Source: a virus. From it: a stretch of DNA of 21,202 bases. The DNA is taken from IMG/VR virus record IMGVR_UViG_3300030000_000059, positions 1-21,202 of that record; one strand, 5' to 3'. Numbering within the stretch: position 1 is the stretch's first letter; every line of letters starts with the position of its first letter. The position numbers were made by a program, and so were the translations under genes. Under the pieces are notes generated by a model. It saw nothing but the letters and a program-made list of their open reading frames with translations. It was not told the DNA's origin and did not search any database. This document shows, piece by piece, positions 14,401 through 21,202 of this stretch.

Positions 14401-17400
14401 GGACTGGTCTTGTTCCCGTACGTTGCGTCTGGGTCATCAACCTGTACGCCTTCGAGGAACTTGAGTTTGTCCTTCATCTCTACCGATTCATCGGCTTCTT
14501 CGATCTTGGTCGCCTTGGAATACTTCTGGAGCATTTTCAAGTGAGCAATGAAGATTGGACCGAAACGAGTTTCGAACCAAGAACCGAACCGTTTGATACC
14601 GTCTTCGTCATCATCCTTAATGCCAAAGATCTCACGGATACGCTTGATGTTGACTTCTTTCCAATTGATGGTTGGGTTGGTCGAGTTGAACTTAACGTTC
14701 GGCCCGATGATGCTTTCCAACTCAAACACTTTCTTGGTCTGATCGTCATTCTCGTAGTCCAGACCGTACTGTGCTACCCGGTATTTCAACAGGTCAGAGT
14801 TCTTGGATTTCTTGTAAGCCTTCCAAGCTTTGAACCCGAGATAACCGATAGCAGCAGCGGCAGCGATACCCAATACAACTGGAGCACCCAAGACACCGAT
14901 CGCAGCAGAGCCAACAGCCCATGCACCGCGCAACAAACCACCCGTACCACCCAACAACATACGACCAGCACCCAAAGCAGCACGGCCCAACATCTTGCCG
15001 CCACCCAGAGCAAAGCGTCCTACTGCTTTTGCCCCACGTCCCAGTTTGCCAGCACGACCACCACTCAAGGCGTCTGCGACACCGGCAACACCTTTGGCTG
15101 CACTGACACTGCGTGCAAGCGTCATCAACATCTTAGGAAGTCCGAAGAGGCTTTTGGCCATCCCGACTACGCTGCCAGCAATGATGCCAAGAAGACCGAG
15201 CAACCCGCCTTTCTTTTCACCTTTACCTTTCTTGCGTTCTTCCTCACGCTCCTTCTGTTTGGCTTCTCGTTCTTCCTTGTTCTTCTTGCGCCCCATACTC
15301 AGAGCGATGCCAGAACCATTACGAATGCCGTCCCCGTCAAAGTCACCTTTAACTTTCTTCGGATTGTTAGCACGGATAGCATCACGAATTTCTTCGAGGA
15401 GGAGGATCTGGTATTCACCGATCACTTCCATCATTTCATTGCTACCACCCATCCCAGGCATCTTCATGCCTTTGAGCATTCCTTTGCCCTTACTGAACAG
15501 GTTACCCGCACCTTTCTTAATCCCGCCCAAGGTTTTAGCCATGGTGTTCTTGACGCCTTTGAAAGCTTTAACGCCGAGGCCAACTACACCACCGACCAGC
15601 TTCTTAGCACCATCCCACATAGCCCCACCCAGGGACTTGAACTTCTTACCAGCGATGTCCACCAAACCGGCTTTCAAAGACTCCAGAGAGATAACGACGT
15701 TACCTTCCAGATCGTAAACGGTGCCTTTGATGTCTGTCATCTTCTTGATTTCAGACCCGTCCGAGTTCTTGTAACCGCCCGCTTTCATCACGGAGGCCAA
15801 GAGTACCGGCACCGGATTGCCCGGCAGGTACATGTCTCGGGGACGTTCGACGAAGTTCTTAACGCCAGAGTACACATTCTTAATCGCGTTCTTCATCCCT
15901 GTGAAAGGAGAGGTAACGAAACTAGTCATGCGACCAGCCCACTTCTTGCCGAAGTCTTTCAGCTTGGTGAACATTGGTCGAGCGTGTTCATCCACCAACC
16001 CTTTTGCAAACTGGTCGGCTGTGAGGATGTACTCACCCGCTTTGTTCTTCACAGGACCTTTAACGTCCTTCCACGAAGTGATCGGCGTACCGTCTTCGTT
16101 GAGGTACTCGCCGGCTTTGAGTTGAGCCCACGTCAAGATTGGTCGAGCCGAACCTTTAACGTAGACATCACCCCACTCGTTGAGTTTACCTTTAGCCTTA
16201 CCAAAGAGCAGGTTGCCAGTACCTTTAACTGCTGACCATGCTCCCTTGAAACCACCTTTGATCATTTTACCTTGGAGATCCATCGCCCCTTTGTAGAAGC
16301 CACCGACTTTACCAAAGCCCCACTTACCAGCGTTCTTGAGTTTACCCAATCCGCCTTTCAAGTGACCGCCCAACGACTTCATGCGTTCAGGATCAAACGG
16401 CATGTTCGTGGACAATGTCTGGAGTTGCCCAGATTGCAACAGTTCGTAGATCTGTTTCTGGATTTCGAGGTTAGCTTTGCAGCACTCATCGGAACCTTGA
16501 GCTACGATTGTTTTAACCAGTTCGGCGTTGCCTTCCTTGTACGCTTCAATTAACCGATCAATCTCCGACTTGCTGTTTACCGTTTCCGGCTTAGGAGACT
16601 GGCTACCTTGGACAGTAGCTTGGCTAGCAGCATCAGCAGCGTTCGGGGTGCGTTGAAGATCCCCGAGAGGACCTCCACCCCCAATACGATCACCCAAAGG
16701 ACGAGGAGGACTACCAGGAGGAGTAGCTCCGTCATCAGTTGGTTCACCGAAACCTCCGTTCCGCAATATTTCGACAATGCGCTCTTGGTTAACCTTCCGG
16801 TCGTCTCCTTCCCCAGTGATCAGACCCAGTGCTCGCATACTCTCGAGTTGACCAGAATCAATCAGACCTTTGATAGCGTCAGTTGGGTTGTTAACGCCTT
16901 CACGAATCTTCAAGAACTCTTTCGAGAAATGGTTCTGCTTGTCCTCTCCCACGTCATCGCTGAACATGTAAGAGAGCTTCAGAGCATCGTCGTCGCTCAG
17001 GTCTTTCCACTGGTCTACGTCACTGAACTTCTTAACGTCAAACCGGCCTTGACCTGACGCAGCTTCCCCAATGAACTTGTCATACAGGGCTTTGCGTTGG
17101 ACGTCGGAGAATTTCTCTCCGTGTTGTTTCTCCAGTCCGTCAATCAGACCGTTAGTAGTGTCCTTAACCTTGTCGAAGTTCTCAGTCTGCCCGAAGAGAG
17201 ACGCGCCCATCGACTTAGCCACTTTGTCCATCTTGGCAAAGCTACCGTCTTTCAGGTCGTAACCCAAACGCTTGATAGAAGGATCACCGGTACGGATGAT
17301 GGCCAACTCATGGTGGATACGTGAGAGGTAACCTGGGATGATGTCCGTCAACGACTTGCGAGCCAAGTGCGTAAACGGTACAGCGTCTTGTGACTTCGTA

Positions 17401-18704
17401 AGGTCAGATTCACCAACCTTGGAATCGACTACATCGGTAGGAGAGAGGTCTTTGAAACCACGCAGCAACTTGTTCCAGAGTTCGGAACTCGTGTTCTCAC
17501 CCTTATCCCCTTTAGCCCAGTCTGAAGCCAGCGATGCGAAGTTATCCACACCGTACTCAGCTTTGTTACCCCACTTGGCGATCCCTGGGTTTTTCTCCAG
17601 GATGGGTTTAAGCCACTTAGCAGCTTTGTTACCCAACCAACCGCCAGCCATACCACCGGCCATTCCTCCACCGGCTGTGTACTTGTCTCCACCGCCCCCA
17701 GCTTCCTGGGTCATCTCGTTGGCGTCCATGAGCATGTCTGCACCCTGAAGGCCCTGCATAGCACCTTCTTTGAATGCACCGACTTGCTTCTTACCGGCAG
17801 CTACGATGTTGTCTTTGTACTTGTTGATGTACCCCTTTGCAAACTGGTTAACTTTCGACGAGGTCGCATTGAGCAGACGTTCGCGGAATAAGTGTCCAGC
17901 GTGCTCACCCAAGTTCGATTTCGCAAACTCAGGCAAGCCCGTGTTCTTGACAACGTTATCCAGTTGAGACTTGGTCTCTTTGGCCGAAGCCTTATGCAGT
18001 TCGTACGTGTCCCGCAAAGTGAAGTACTGGAGAAATTGCAACTCCAGGTGTTTCTTTTGATACTTCGAGGCGATCTGGTCTTGGTAAGCAACTTGTCGGT
18101 TGATACCACCCAAGATAGCGTTCAGGGTTTGCAACGAGGTTTTAAACCGTGCAGTGTCCTGTTTGCGATCAATGGTGTCCTGAACGTTCTCTTCCGCTTT
18201 GTCCTGTGCATCATTCTCCATCTGGAGTTTGAAGATGTCACTGACTTCGGAGTTGATTTGTGCGTCGCGTGTTTGTTCCGCCGTCGGACCACGGACGTCA
18301 TCGTCGGAGGTCATAGCCTCCAGTTTCTTTTGTAACTTGTCCGGCAAGAAGCTTTTGGTCAGGGGCAAAGCACGTTTAACAACACGCTTTGTCTCTTTTA
18401 TTACAGGCTTCAATTCCTCGGAGGTCGTATGGTATAGTTCGCGTCCAGTTGACGCTATAGTGTCGGCAAGATTAGCTGCTTTACCATAGCCATCCGGCAA
18501 CGAATCCAGAGCGATTTTACGCACTCTGCTAGGGTCAGTCAGTTCTTCAGCAGCACCCTTCAAGAAAGAGGTGGCAACCTTCACTACTGGCTTGCGGTCG
18601 TCTTTAGGGGGCGGTGCATCGAAATCGGGAAAGTCATCCCCAAAGTCTAAGTCATCCCAATCCTCTAGACCGTCATCCCCTAAGTCGTTCTTATCCTTAG
18701 CCAT
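11418..18704 (-). CDS. giant virion protein with lytic transglycosylase (SLT) and DUF5675 domains (2428 aa)
   Basis: ATG 18704 with GGGAG eight bases upstream on the minus strand. Visible order: acidic N-terminus (residues 1-35); long helical/coiled region; 59-residue repeat pair (about 847-905 and 958-1016); Lys/Glu-rich segment (about 1136-1166). Then Ala/Gly-rich hydrophobic stretches and a second duplicated module (about 1303-1466 and 1565-1732), the SLT domain (about 1834-1993), a Gly/Pro/Ala linker, a DUF5675 domain (about 2113-2249), another linker and a C-terminal helix. The SLT shows A-A-I-E-S-G-F with candidate catalytic Glu1859, then S-A-T-G-L-Y-Q-F. DUF5675 shows I-P-A-G-T-Y, H2188-S-G-N and G-C2207-I. 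It should cut peptidoglycan during DNA entry. phiKZ gp181 (about 2,200 residues from memory) is the likely counterpart, also beside the RNAP beta' gene. Confidence 0.88.
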   Translation of the reverse strand: MAKDKNDLGDDGLEDWDDLDFGDDFPDFDAPPPKDDRKPVVKVATSFLKGAAEELTDPSRVRKIALDSLPDGYGKAANLADTIASTGRELYHTTSEELKPVIKETKRVVKRALPLTKSFLPDKLQKKLEAMTSDDDVRGPTAEQTRDAQINSEVSDIFKLQMENDAQDKAEENVQDTIDRKQDTARFKTSLQTLNAILGGINRQVAYQDQIASKYQKKHLELQFLQYFTLRDTYELHKASAKETKSQLDNVVKNTGLPEFAKSNLGEHAGHLFRERLLNATSSKVNQFAKGYINKYKDNIVAAGKKQVGAFKEGAMQGLQGADMLMDANEMTQEAGGGGDKYTAGGGMAGGMAGGWLGNKAAKWLKPILEKNPGIAKWGNKAEYGVDNFASLASDWAKGDKGENTSSELWNKLLRGFKDLSPTDVVDSKVGESDLTKSQDAVPFTHLARKSLTDIIPGYLSRIHHELAIIRTGDPSIKRLGYDLKDGSFAKMDKVAKSMGASLFGQTENFDKVKDTTNGLIDGLEKQHGEKFSDVQRKALYDKFIGEAASGQGRFDVKKFSDVDQWKDLSDDDALKLSYMFSDDVGEDKQNHFSKEFLKIREGVNNPTDAIKGLIDSGQLESMRALGLITGEGDDRKVNQERIVEILRNGGFGEPTDDGATPPGSPPRPLGDRIGGGGPLGDLQRTPNAADAASQATVQGSQSPKPETVNSKSEIDRLIEAYKEGNAELVKTIVAQGSDECCKANLEIQKQIYELLQSGQLQTLSTNMPFDPERMKSLGGHLKGGLGKLKNAGKWGFGKVGGFYKGAMDLQGKMIKGGFKGAWSAVKGTGNLLFGKAKGKLNEWGDVYVKGSARPILTWAQLKAGEYLNEDGTPITSWKDVKGPVKNKAGEYILTADQFAKGLVDEHARPMFTKLKDFGKKWAGRMTSFVTSPFTGMKNAIKNVYSGVKNFVERPRDMYLPGNPVPVLLASVMKAGGYKNSDGSEIKKMTDIKGTVYDLEGNVVISLESLKAGLVDIAGKKFKSLGGAMWDGAKKLVGGVVGLGVKAFKGVKNTMAKTLGGIKKGAGNLFSKGKGMLKGMKMPGMGGSNEMMEVIGEYQILLLEEIRDAIRANNPKKVKGDFDGDGIRNGSGIALSMGRKKNKEEREAKQKEREEERKKGKGEKKGGLLGLLGIIAGSVVGMAKSLFGLPKMLMTLARSVSAAKGVAGVADALSGGRAGKLGRGAKAVGRFALGGGKMLGRAALGAGRMLLGGTGGLLRGAWAVGSAAIGVLGAPVVLGIAAAAAIGYLGFKAWKAYKKSKNSDLLKYRVAQYGLDYENDDQTKKVFELESIIGPNVKFNSTNPTINWKEVNIKRIREIFGIKDDDEDGIKRFGSWFETRFGPIFIAHLKMLQKYSKATKIEEADESVEMKDKLKFLEGVQVDDPDATYGNKTSPFDADSLSMGPEEVKKVYDTVVAHIKEELGDKVDKKDGAGEKSLLSKAASVAGWMSPVGLAMKGLSALNAKFGLGDKAKAVGSWISDHAGAIAKVAPVIGLAIGAFNWLKDKIIGKEFKVPSILNREIDPLTSIRYRLYGVFSMEYARVSPISRLEERVIKDISYNGQKKAEFDGDQDDIWKEVGGSFTSSPESEDVKGRWMKWFGNRFLPVLISYLTAVQKFASNGNPFEAYDNLRAAQSLEIARFMNSASSSEDKKSEDNTSVWSSTESPFDDYQLNTDSSIVKPFMMVLEEDANKEILNEKVKTGQAAKVQSLINKTTGGAGNNGPPSPLRKDLGNAQRSSGSSALLKAMYGTMPMAGGDAGYMTGGLEVLHPGNGSGGSVNDLPESKGPDGEYSTYKDMIIAVSKMVGVDPGLMATMAAIESGFRGRVKSDSSSATGLYQFVGDTWKAMLAKYGPKYGLDPSTPPTDPRANALLGAEYIRENSEILAKGLGRQPTDTDIYLAHFLGPNGALKLLGAKGDANAATLMPKAANANKSIFFADGRPRTVSQVYAEIDRRVGVQRSKYAGDARSGGGFSGEVKTAPSTPATVGIMAPATAPAAGGGGGAASGPDAPAAPNDTGNAASGGGGGGEPGLGGASSTPSTPNIPGVTSGAGGTQPGATQVNPDAGSAKSAGNAILQREKSTDSGTFGKITLPDGTTYNTLELPWRNNQSGKSCIPAGTYQVATRMSPKLGKAAYEVKNVPGRSSILIHSGNTAGDVDKGQKSNVQGCILLGFSRNTQSGQATIQESRAAVAAFMDKMGGRPFTLTIISAEGDVGTPDAASQSGAGGGSALSPMAQAVGASMPTPSTPAPTTVAPVSNSVADPGVGQGEPSLGGSTVAEASVIKKAQAERQANATALQAQESDAALSQNFSGVAEVMKKQLETQLKMAKSLDNIDQGIQTLVKGGGQSQAPSTADSSENQGMKPSSAARPTDIPVRTTPISMKRIAASR
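13509..14012 (-). repeat. internal protein repeat B, copy 2 (giant virion protein)
   Basis: Residues about 1565-1732, again after a hydrophobic stretch (A-P-V-I-G-L-A-I-G-A). Landmarks: R-Y1570-R, W1638-F-G-N-R-F-L-P, S-P1706-F-D. The W-to-P spacing is nine residues longer than in copy 1, where a Ser/Glu/Asp-rich insertion sits. Confidence 0.65.
14307..14798 (-). repeat. internal protein repeat B, copy 1 (giant virion protein)
   Basis: Residues about 1303-1466, after an Ala/Gly hydrophobic stretch. Landmarks: K-Y1308-R, W1376-F-E-T-R-F-G-P, S-P1435-F-D. The Y-to-W distance is 68 residues, identical to copy 2, and the W-F-x-x-R-F-x-P-x-x-I and S-P-F-D signatures recur. Confidence 0.65.
15657..15833 (-). 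repeat. internal protein repeat A, copy 2 (giant virion protein)
   Basis: Residues about 958-1016, 111 residues after copy 1. Conserved positions include M-Y-L-P-G, K-A-G-G-Y, N-S-D-G, D-I-K-G and A-G-L-V-D. Both copies are followed by Lys/Gly/Phe-rich helical segments. Confidence 0.7.
15990..16166 (-). repeat. internal protein repeat A, copy 1 (giant virion protein)
   Basis: Residues about 847-905. Aligned without gaps to copy 2 over 59 residues, with about 20 identities including Y, G, KAG-x-Y-x-N-x-DG, D-x-KG and the closing GLVD. Each copy looks like a small beta-rich module. The nucleotide sequences have diverged, so the duplication is old. Confidence 0.7.
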
Positions 18705-18741
18705 GGTTACGCTCCCGGCTCTTGGGTGAAGTAGTGGTATT

Positions 18742-18745
18742 CATA
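18742..18745 (-). promoter_or_regulatory. possible late promoter core TATG for the giant virion gene
   Basis: On the minus strand the 61-base divergent gap reads TTTATATGAATACC, containing TATG about 37 bases before the ATG at 18704. phiKZ late promoters are described with a minimal TATG core read by the non-virion RNA polymerase. Position is suitable for late structural genes, but four bases are not specific. Confidence 0.3.
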
Positions 18746-18765
18746 TAAATTCCTGAGAGTCTCCG

Positions 18766-20397
18766 ATGAAAAATAGTCAGATTCCTTTTAACGTAACAAT
18801 CATGAATCTCACACCAGAGAAACTCAAGATGTTACGTCCCGTAAAGTCCCCGGACGTTTACGATCAAGTTACTGGCAACTTCCATGAAGATGGCTTGTTC
18901 TCAGTGTTGACTTTTGGCCGAGTGGGTGACGAATTGAGAGATCAGAAGTTCTCTTACATCGACATGCACTTGAATGTCCTTCATCCTACTATTTATCGCG
19001 CTTTAGTGCAGTTGCGGTCTTTGTACCGTGACATCATGGGTGGGACAGCCTACGCAGTGTTTGATGAGAAGGAAAGTGACTTCGTTCCTGCTAACGAATT
19101 GACTGGTCAAACCGGTTACGCTTTCTTCCTTAAGCACTGGAAAAAGATCAAGTACCGTACGTCCAAGTCTCCAGTTCGGACTGAACGGATTGCGATGATT
19201 CACAAGTACCTCGCCGTGGCCACCACTAAACAGTTGTTGGTGATGCCTGCTGGTTTACGTGACTTCGTAATTGATGCCAGTGGTCGTGGTACTCAAGACG
19301 AGATCAACGATATTTACCGTCGTGTCCTCGGGGCCTCTAAAGTCATCGTAGGGGCTGATGGTGCAGAAACCTCCCCGTTGTACGACAACAGTCGTAAGTC
19401 GCTCCAGGCGGGCTTCAACGACATCTACGACACTGTCCTGTCGATGGTAACCGGCAAGAGTGGGTTCATTCAGTCCAAGTTCGGTTCTCGTCGTATCTTT
19501 AACGGTACTCGTAACGTGATCTCGGCAATGGACACCTCCACGGCTGACTTGGATGGCGTTCAAGCTCCTGATTACACCGACACGATCTTGGGCCTGTTCC
19601 AAGTAATCAAAGGGGCACTACCACTGACCATTAACCTGTTGCGTACAGGCTGGTTGGGTGAAGTGTTCTCCGTGGGTGGTTCTGCAACAACTGCACGCTT
19701 GGTAGATGCTAAAACTCTGAAAGCAGAGATGGTGGATCTGCCCTCCGATACTCGTGACCGTTGGATTACGGTTGAGGGTTTGGAGAAGATCATTGAGTCG
19801 TACCGGATCGTTGAGAATCGTCACAAGCCAATCATGGTGGAAGGACGTTACTTGGGTCTGATCTATAAAGGCCCGGACATGACGTATCGGATCTTTGGGG
19901 ACATCACTGAACTGCCTGCTGACCGTGACCCGAAACACGTTGAACCGATTACGCTGGTTGAGTTGCTCTACCTATCGGGCTACCGCAAGTGGAACACCTT
20001 GAAGACCATCGTGACTCGTTACCCAGTAATTGGTATTGGTTCGACTTACCCTTCGACTATCTACACCAAGACCACGATCGTTGGCGAGATGCGCTACGAA
20101 CTCGGTCAAGACTGGTTGCCGTTGGGTGATGAGTTTATGACGTTGGAATTTCCAACTCGTGAACCGAATGCTTTCGTGGACAGTCAAGTGATCCACCCTT
20201 CCCGACTTGCAGGTCTGGATGCTGACTTCGACGGTGACACGGCTTCATCGACTATGGTCTACACCTCTGAGGCTGTGGCTGAGATCGACAAGCTGTTGAA
20301 CAGTCGTGAGGCATTCCTCGATCCACGTGGGGGCTTCCGTGCTTCGTGTAACGTAACCACGGTGAAACTTGTTTTGAGAAATATGACCGGAGACTAA
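18766..20397 (+). CDS. RNA polymerase beta' subunit, N-terminal part with DFDGD active site (phiKZ gp180-like)
   Basis: ATG 18766 follows GAGAG at a normal distance; 543 residues. Near the C-terminus L-D-A-D-F-D-G-D (Asp487, Asp489, Asp491) matches the NADFDGD loop that holds the catalytic magnesium in all multisubunit RNA polymerases. The following T-S-E-A-V-A-E and L-D-P-R-G-G-F match the bacterial sequence after that loop. The protein then stops, so beta' is split just after the active site, as known for phiKZ-like phages. Adjacency to the transglycosylase-type virion gene points to the virion polymerase (phiKZ gp180) rather than the non-virion one. The rest of beta' must be encoded elsewhere. 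It transcribes early phage genes after injection. Confidence 0.85.
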   Translation: MKNSQIPFNVTIMNLTPEKLKMLRPVKSPDVYDQVTGNFHEDGLFSVLTFGRVGDELRDQKFSYIDMHLNVLHPTIYRALVQLRSLYRDIMGGTAYAVFDEKESDFVPANELTGQTGYAFFLKHWKKIKYRTSKSPVRTERIAMIHKYLAVATTKQLLVMPAGLRDFVIDASGRGTQDEINDIYRRVLGASKVIVGADGAETSPLYDNSRKSLQAGFNDIYDTVLSMVTGKSGFIQSKFGSRRIFNGTRNVISAMDTSTADLDGVQAPDYTDTILGLFQVIKGALPLTINLLRTGWLGEVFSVGGSATTARLVDAKTLKAEMVDLPSDTRDRWITVEGLEKIIESYRIVENRHKPIMVEGRYLGLIYKGPDMTYRIFGDITELPADRDPKHVEPITLVELLYLSGYRKWNTLKTIVTRYPVIGIGSTYPSTIYTKTTIVGEMRYELGQDWLPLGDEFMTLEFPTREPNAFVDSQVIHPSRLAGLDADFDGDTASSTMVYTSEAVAEIDKLLNSREAFLDPRGGFRASCNVTTVKLVLRNMTGD

Positions 20398-20400
20398 CCC

Positions 20401-21202
20401 ATGTTTCAGTACCCCATTTGGTACCGTCGTTATGGTGTCCGTCGACTTGCGATGTTTGCGTTGCCTCTAACGTTTGGCATTAACAAGTTACAGATGCCGT
20501 TATCGACAGTGATCAACTACTTCCCGGAGGATACCGTTAACTTCGGTCCTTCGGTAGATGATCCGATGATCAAGAACGCTGAACGGATGGTCTTTGTTGA
20601 ACACATCACTGAGATGCAAAGTGACGTGGGTAATCCAAAGGTTACGCCTTTCATCGTGGCTAAACCGATTCGTGACTATCACCGTAAGAACCGTGCGAAG
20701 ATGCGGTTGCTGTTGAACCCTGCTGGGGCTTTCGGCAACCCACGGACCTTGGTAGTAGAGAACTACGCTCCACTGGTTTTCACCAAGCGTTACACCTCCA
20801 GCTTCTTCGCCAACTATTACCGCTGGATCAACGTTCGTAACACCATGTGGAAACACATTAACCAACTGGCTGAGTCGCAACCAGACCGTCACCAGTTTGT
20901 TCGTGTGATCCTCCCTGAAGTGTTGCCTTCGTTCCCAGCTCTGCGTTTGGCTGAACGTCGTATTGACCGACAGACTCTCGGGAAACTCAAAGGCTGGGAG
21001 TCTTACAACTTGCTGGACATGTTCCAGTGGTTGGGTGAGGCTCGTGCTGAGTCCCCGTTGGGTAACGTTAAGGCTGAGAACCTGAGCAAGGTCAACATCG
21101 TGTTCCAGAGCCAAGACAAATGGTTCTGTGTCAACTTGGGGATGCTTGACTCGTGGCGTGCTTCGATTGGTCCTGACGGCAAGAAGACTGAGGGTGTTGC
21201 CA
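20401..21202 (+). CDS. possible virion RNA polymerase beta N-terminal subunit (3' end outside window)
   Basis: ATG 20401 begins three bases after the beta' stop, and the frame stays open for 267 codons to the window edge. The protein begins M-F-Q-Y-P-I-W-Y-R-R-Y-G and is rich in Arg, Asn and aromatic residues, with no membrane segment. I do not see a diagnostic beta motif in this part. The call rests on being directly downstream of the beta' gene, since phiKZ carries the beta N-terminal subunit (gp178) near gp180. A phage-specific protein equivalent to the gene between them is an equal alternative. Confidence 0.45.
   Translation, partial: MFQYPIWYRRYGVRRLAMFALPLTFGINKLQMPLSTVINYFPEDTVNFGPSVDDPMIKNAERMVFVEHITEMQSDVGNPKVTPFIVAKPIRDYHRKNRAKMRLLLNPAGAFGNPRTLVVENYAPLVFTKRYTSSFFANYYRWINVRNTMWKHINQLAESQPDRHQFVRVILPEVLPSFPALRLAERRIDRQTLGKLKGWESYNLLDMFQWLGEARAESPLGNVKAENLSKVNIVFQSQDKWFCVNLGMLDSWRASIGPDGKKTEGVA

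Noticed and set aside
14541-16235. 564-codon open frame on the plus strand opposite the giant virion gene
   Set aside because: It lies wholly antisense to a convincing 2428-residue protein, has no suitable RBS and gives a composition without recognisable domains. Other antisense frames here (for example 12457-12750) also mirror the codon bias of the real gene.
1-21202. Search by eye for tRNA genes, CRISPR arrays, insertion sequences, attachment sites and a replication origin
   Set aside because: No cloverleaf with CCA-type end, no regularly spaced direct repeats, no transposase or integrase frame and no iteron cluster were recognised. Absence by eye is not proof.

Overview
The window looks like part of a phiKZ-like jumbo bacteriophage genome, probably infecting Pseudomonas or a related gammaproteobacterium (host inferred). 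Genes are tightly packed, with TAATG start/stop overlaps and switches of coding strand between blocks. Four observations point to this group: (1) a split RNA polymerase beta' subunit carrying the DFDGD catalytic motif; (2) a 2428-residue virion protein with a lytic transglycosylase domain, encoded divergently beside it, as I recall for phiKZ genes 180/181; (3) a perfect TATATTAC octamer, the phiKZ early promoter consensus, in front of a group of small unknown genes; (4) very few proteins with cellular relatives. No tRNA, CRISPR array, insertion sequence or integrase was seen, and no gap between genes exceeds about 135 bases.

Layout. 1-1277 (+): the 3' part of a RecA/UvsX-like ATPase and a coupled 58-residue gene. 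1278-2955 (+): terminator, early-type promoter, four small unknown genes, poly-T terminator; three of the four genes share a near-identical leader containing a small inverted repeat around the Shine-Dalgarno. 2956-5838 (+): a five-gene unit of mostly unknown proteins, one of which resembles the C-terminal part of an RNA polymerase beta subunit. 5879-6304 (-): one small gene, possibly a small terminase subunit, whose start codon overlaps that of the divergent neighbour. 6303-9360 (+): five genes, including a NADAR-like protein (predicted ADP-ribose chemistry) and a probable virion protein. 9406-18704 (-): two large virion genes, the distal one (652 aa) and the 2428-aa cell-wall-degrading protein with SLT and DUF5675 domains and two internal duplications. 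18766-21202 (+): the RNA polymerase beta' N-terminal part and the start of a second gene, possibly the beta N-terminal part, running off the window.

How it fits together (inference): in phiKZ-type phages a virion-packaged multisubunit polymerase is injected and reads TATATTAC promoters. The right end would encode parts of that polymerase and the injection/wall-penetration protein, and the left end genes expressed on injection. Most stem-loops at gene ends fall into two kinds, poly-T tails and a distinct TTTATGCC tail. The second kind appears on both sides of the stem in the two convergent gaps, which is the most intriguing non-coding pattern here.
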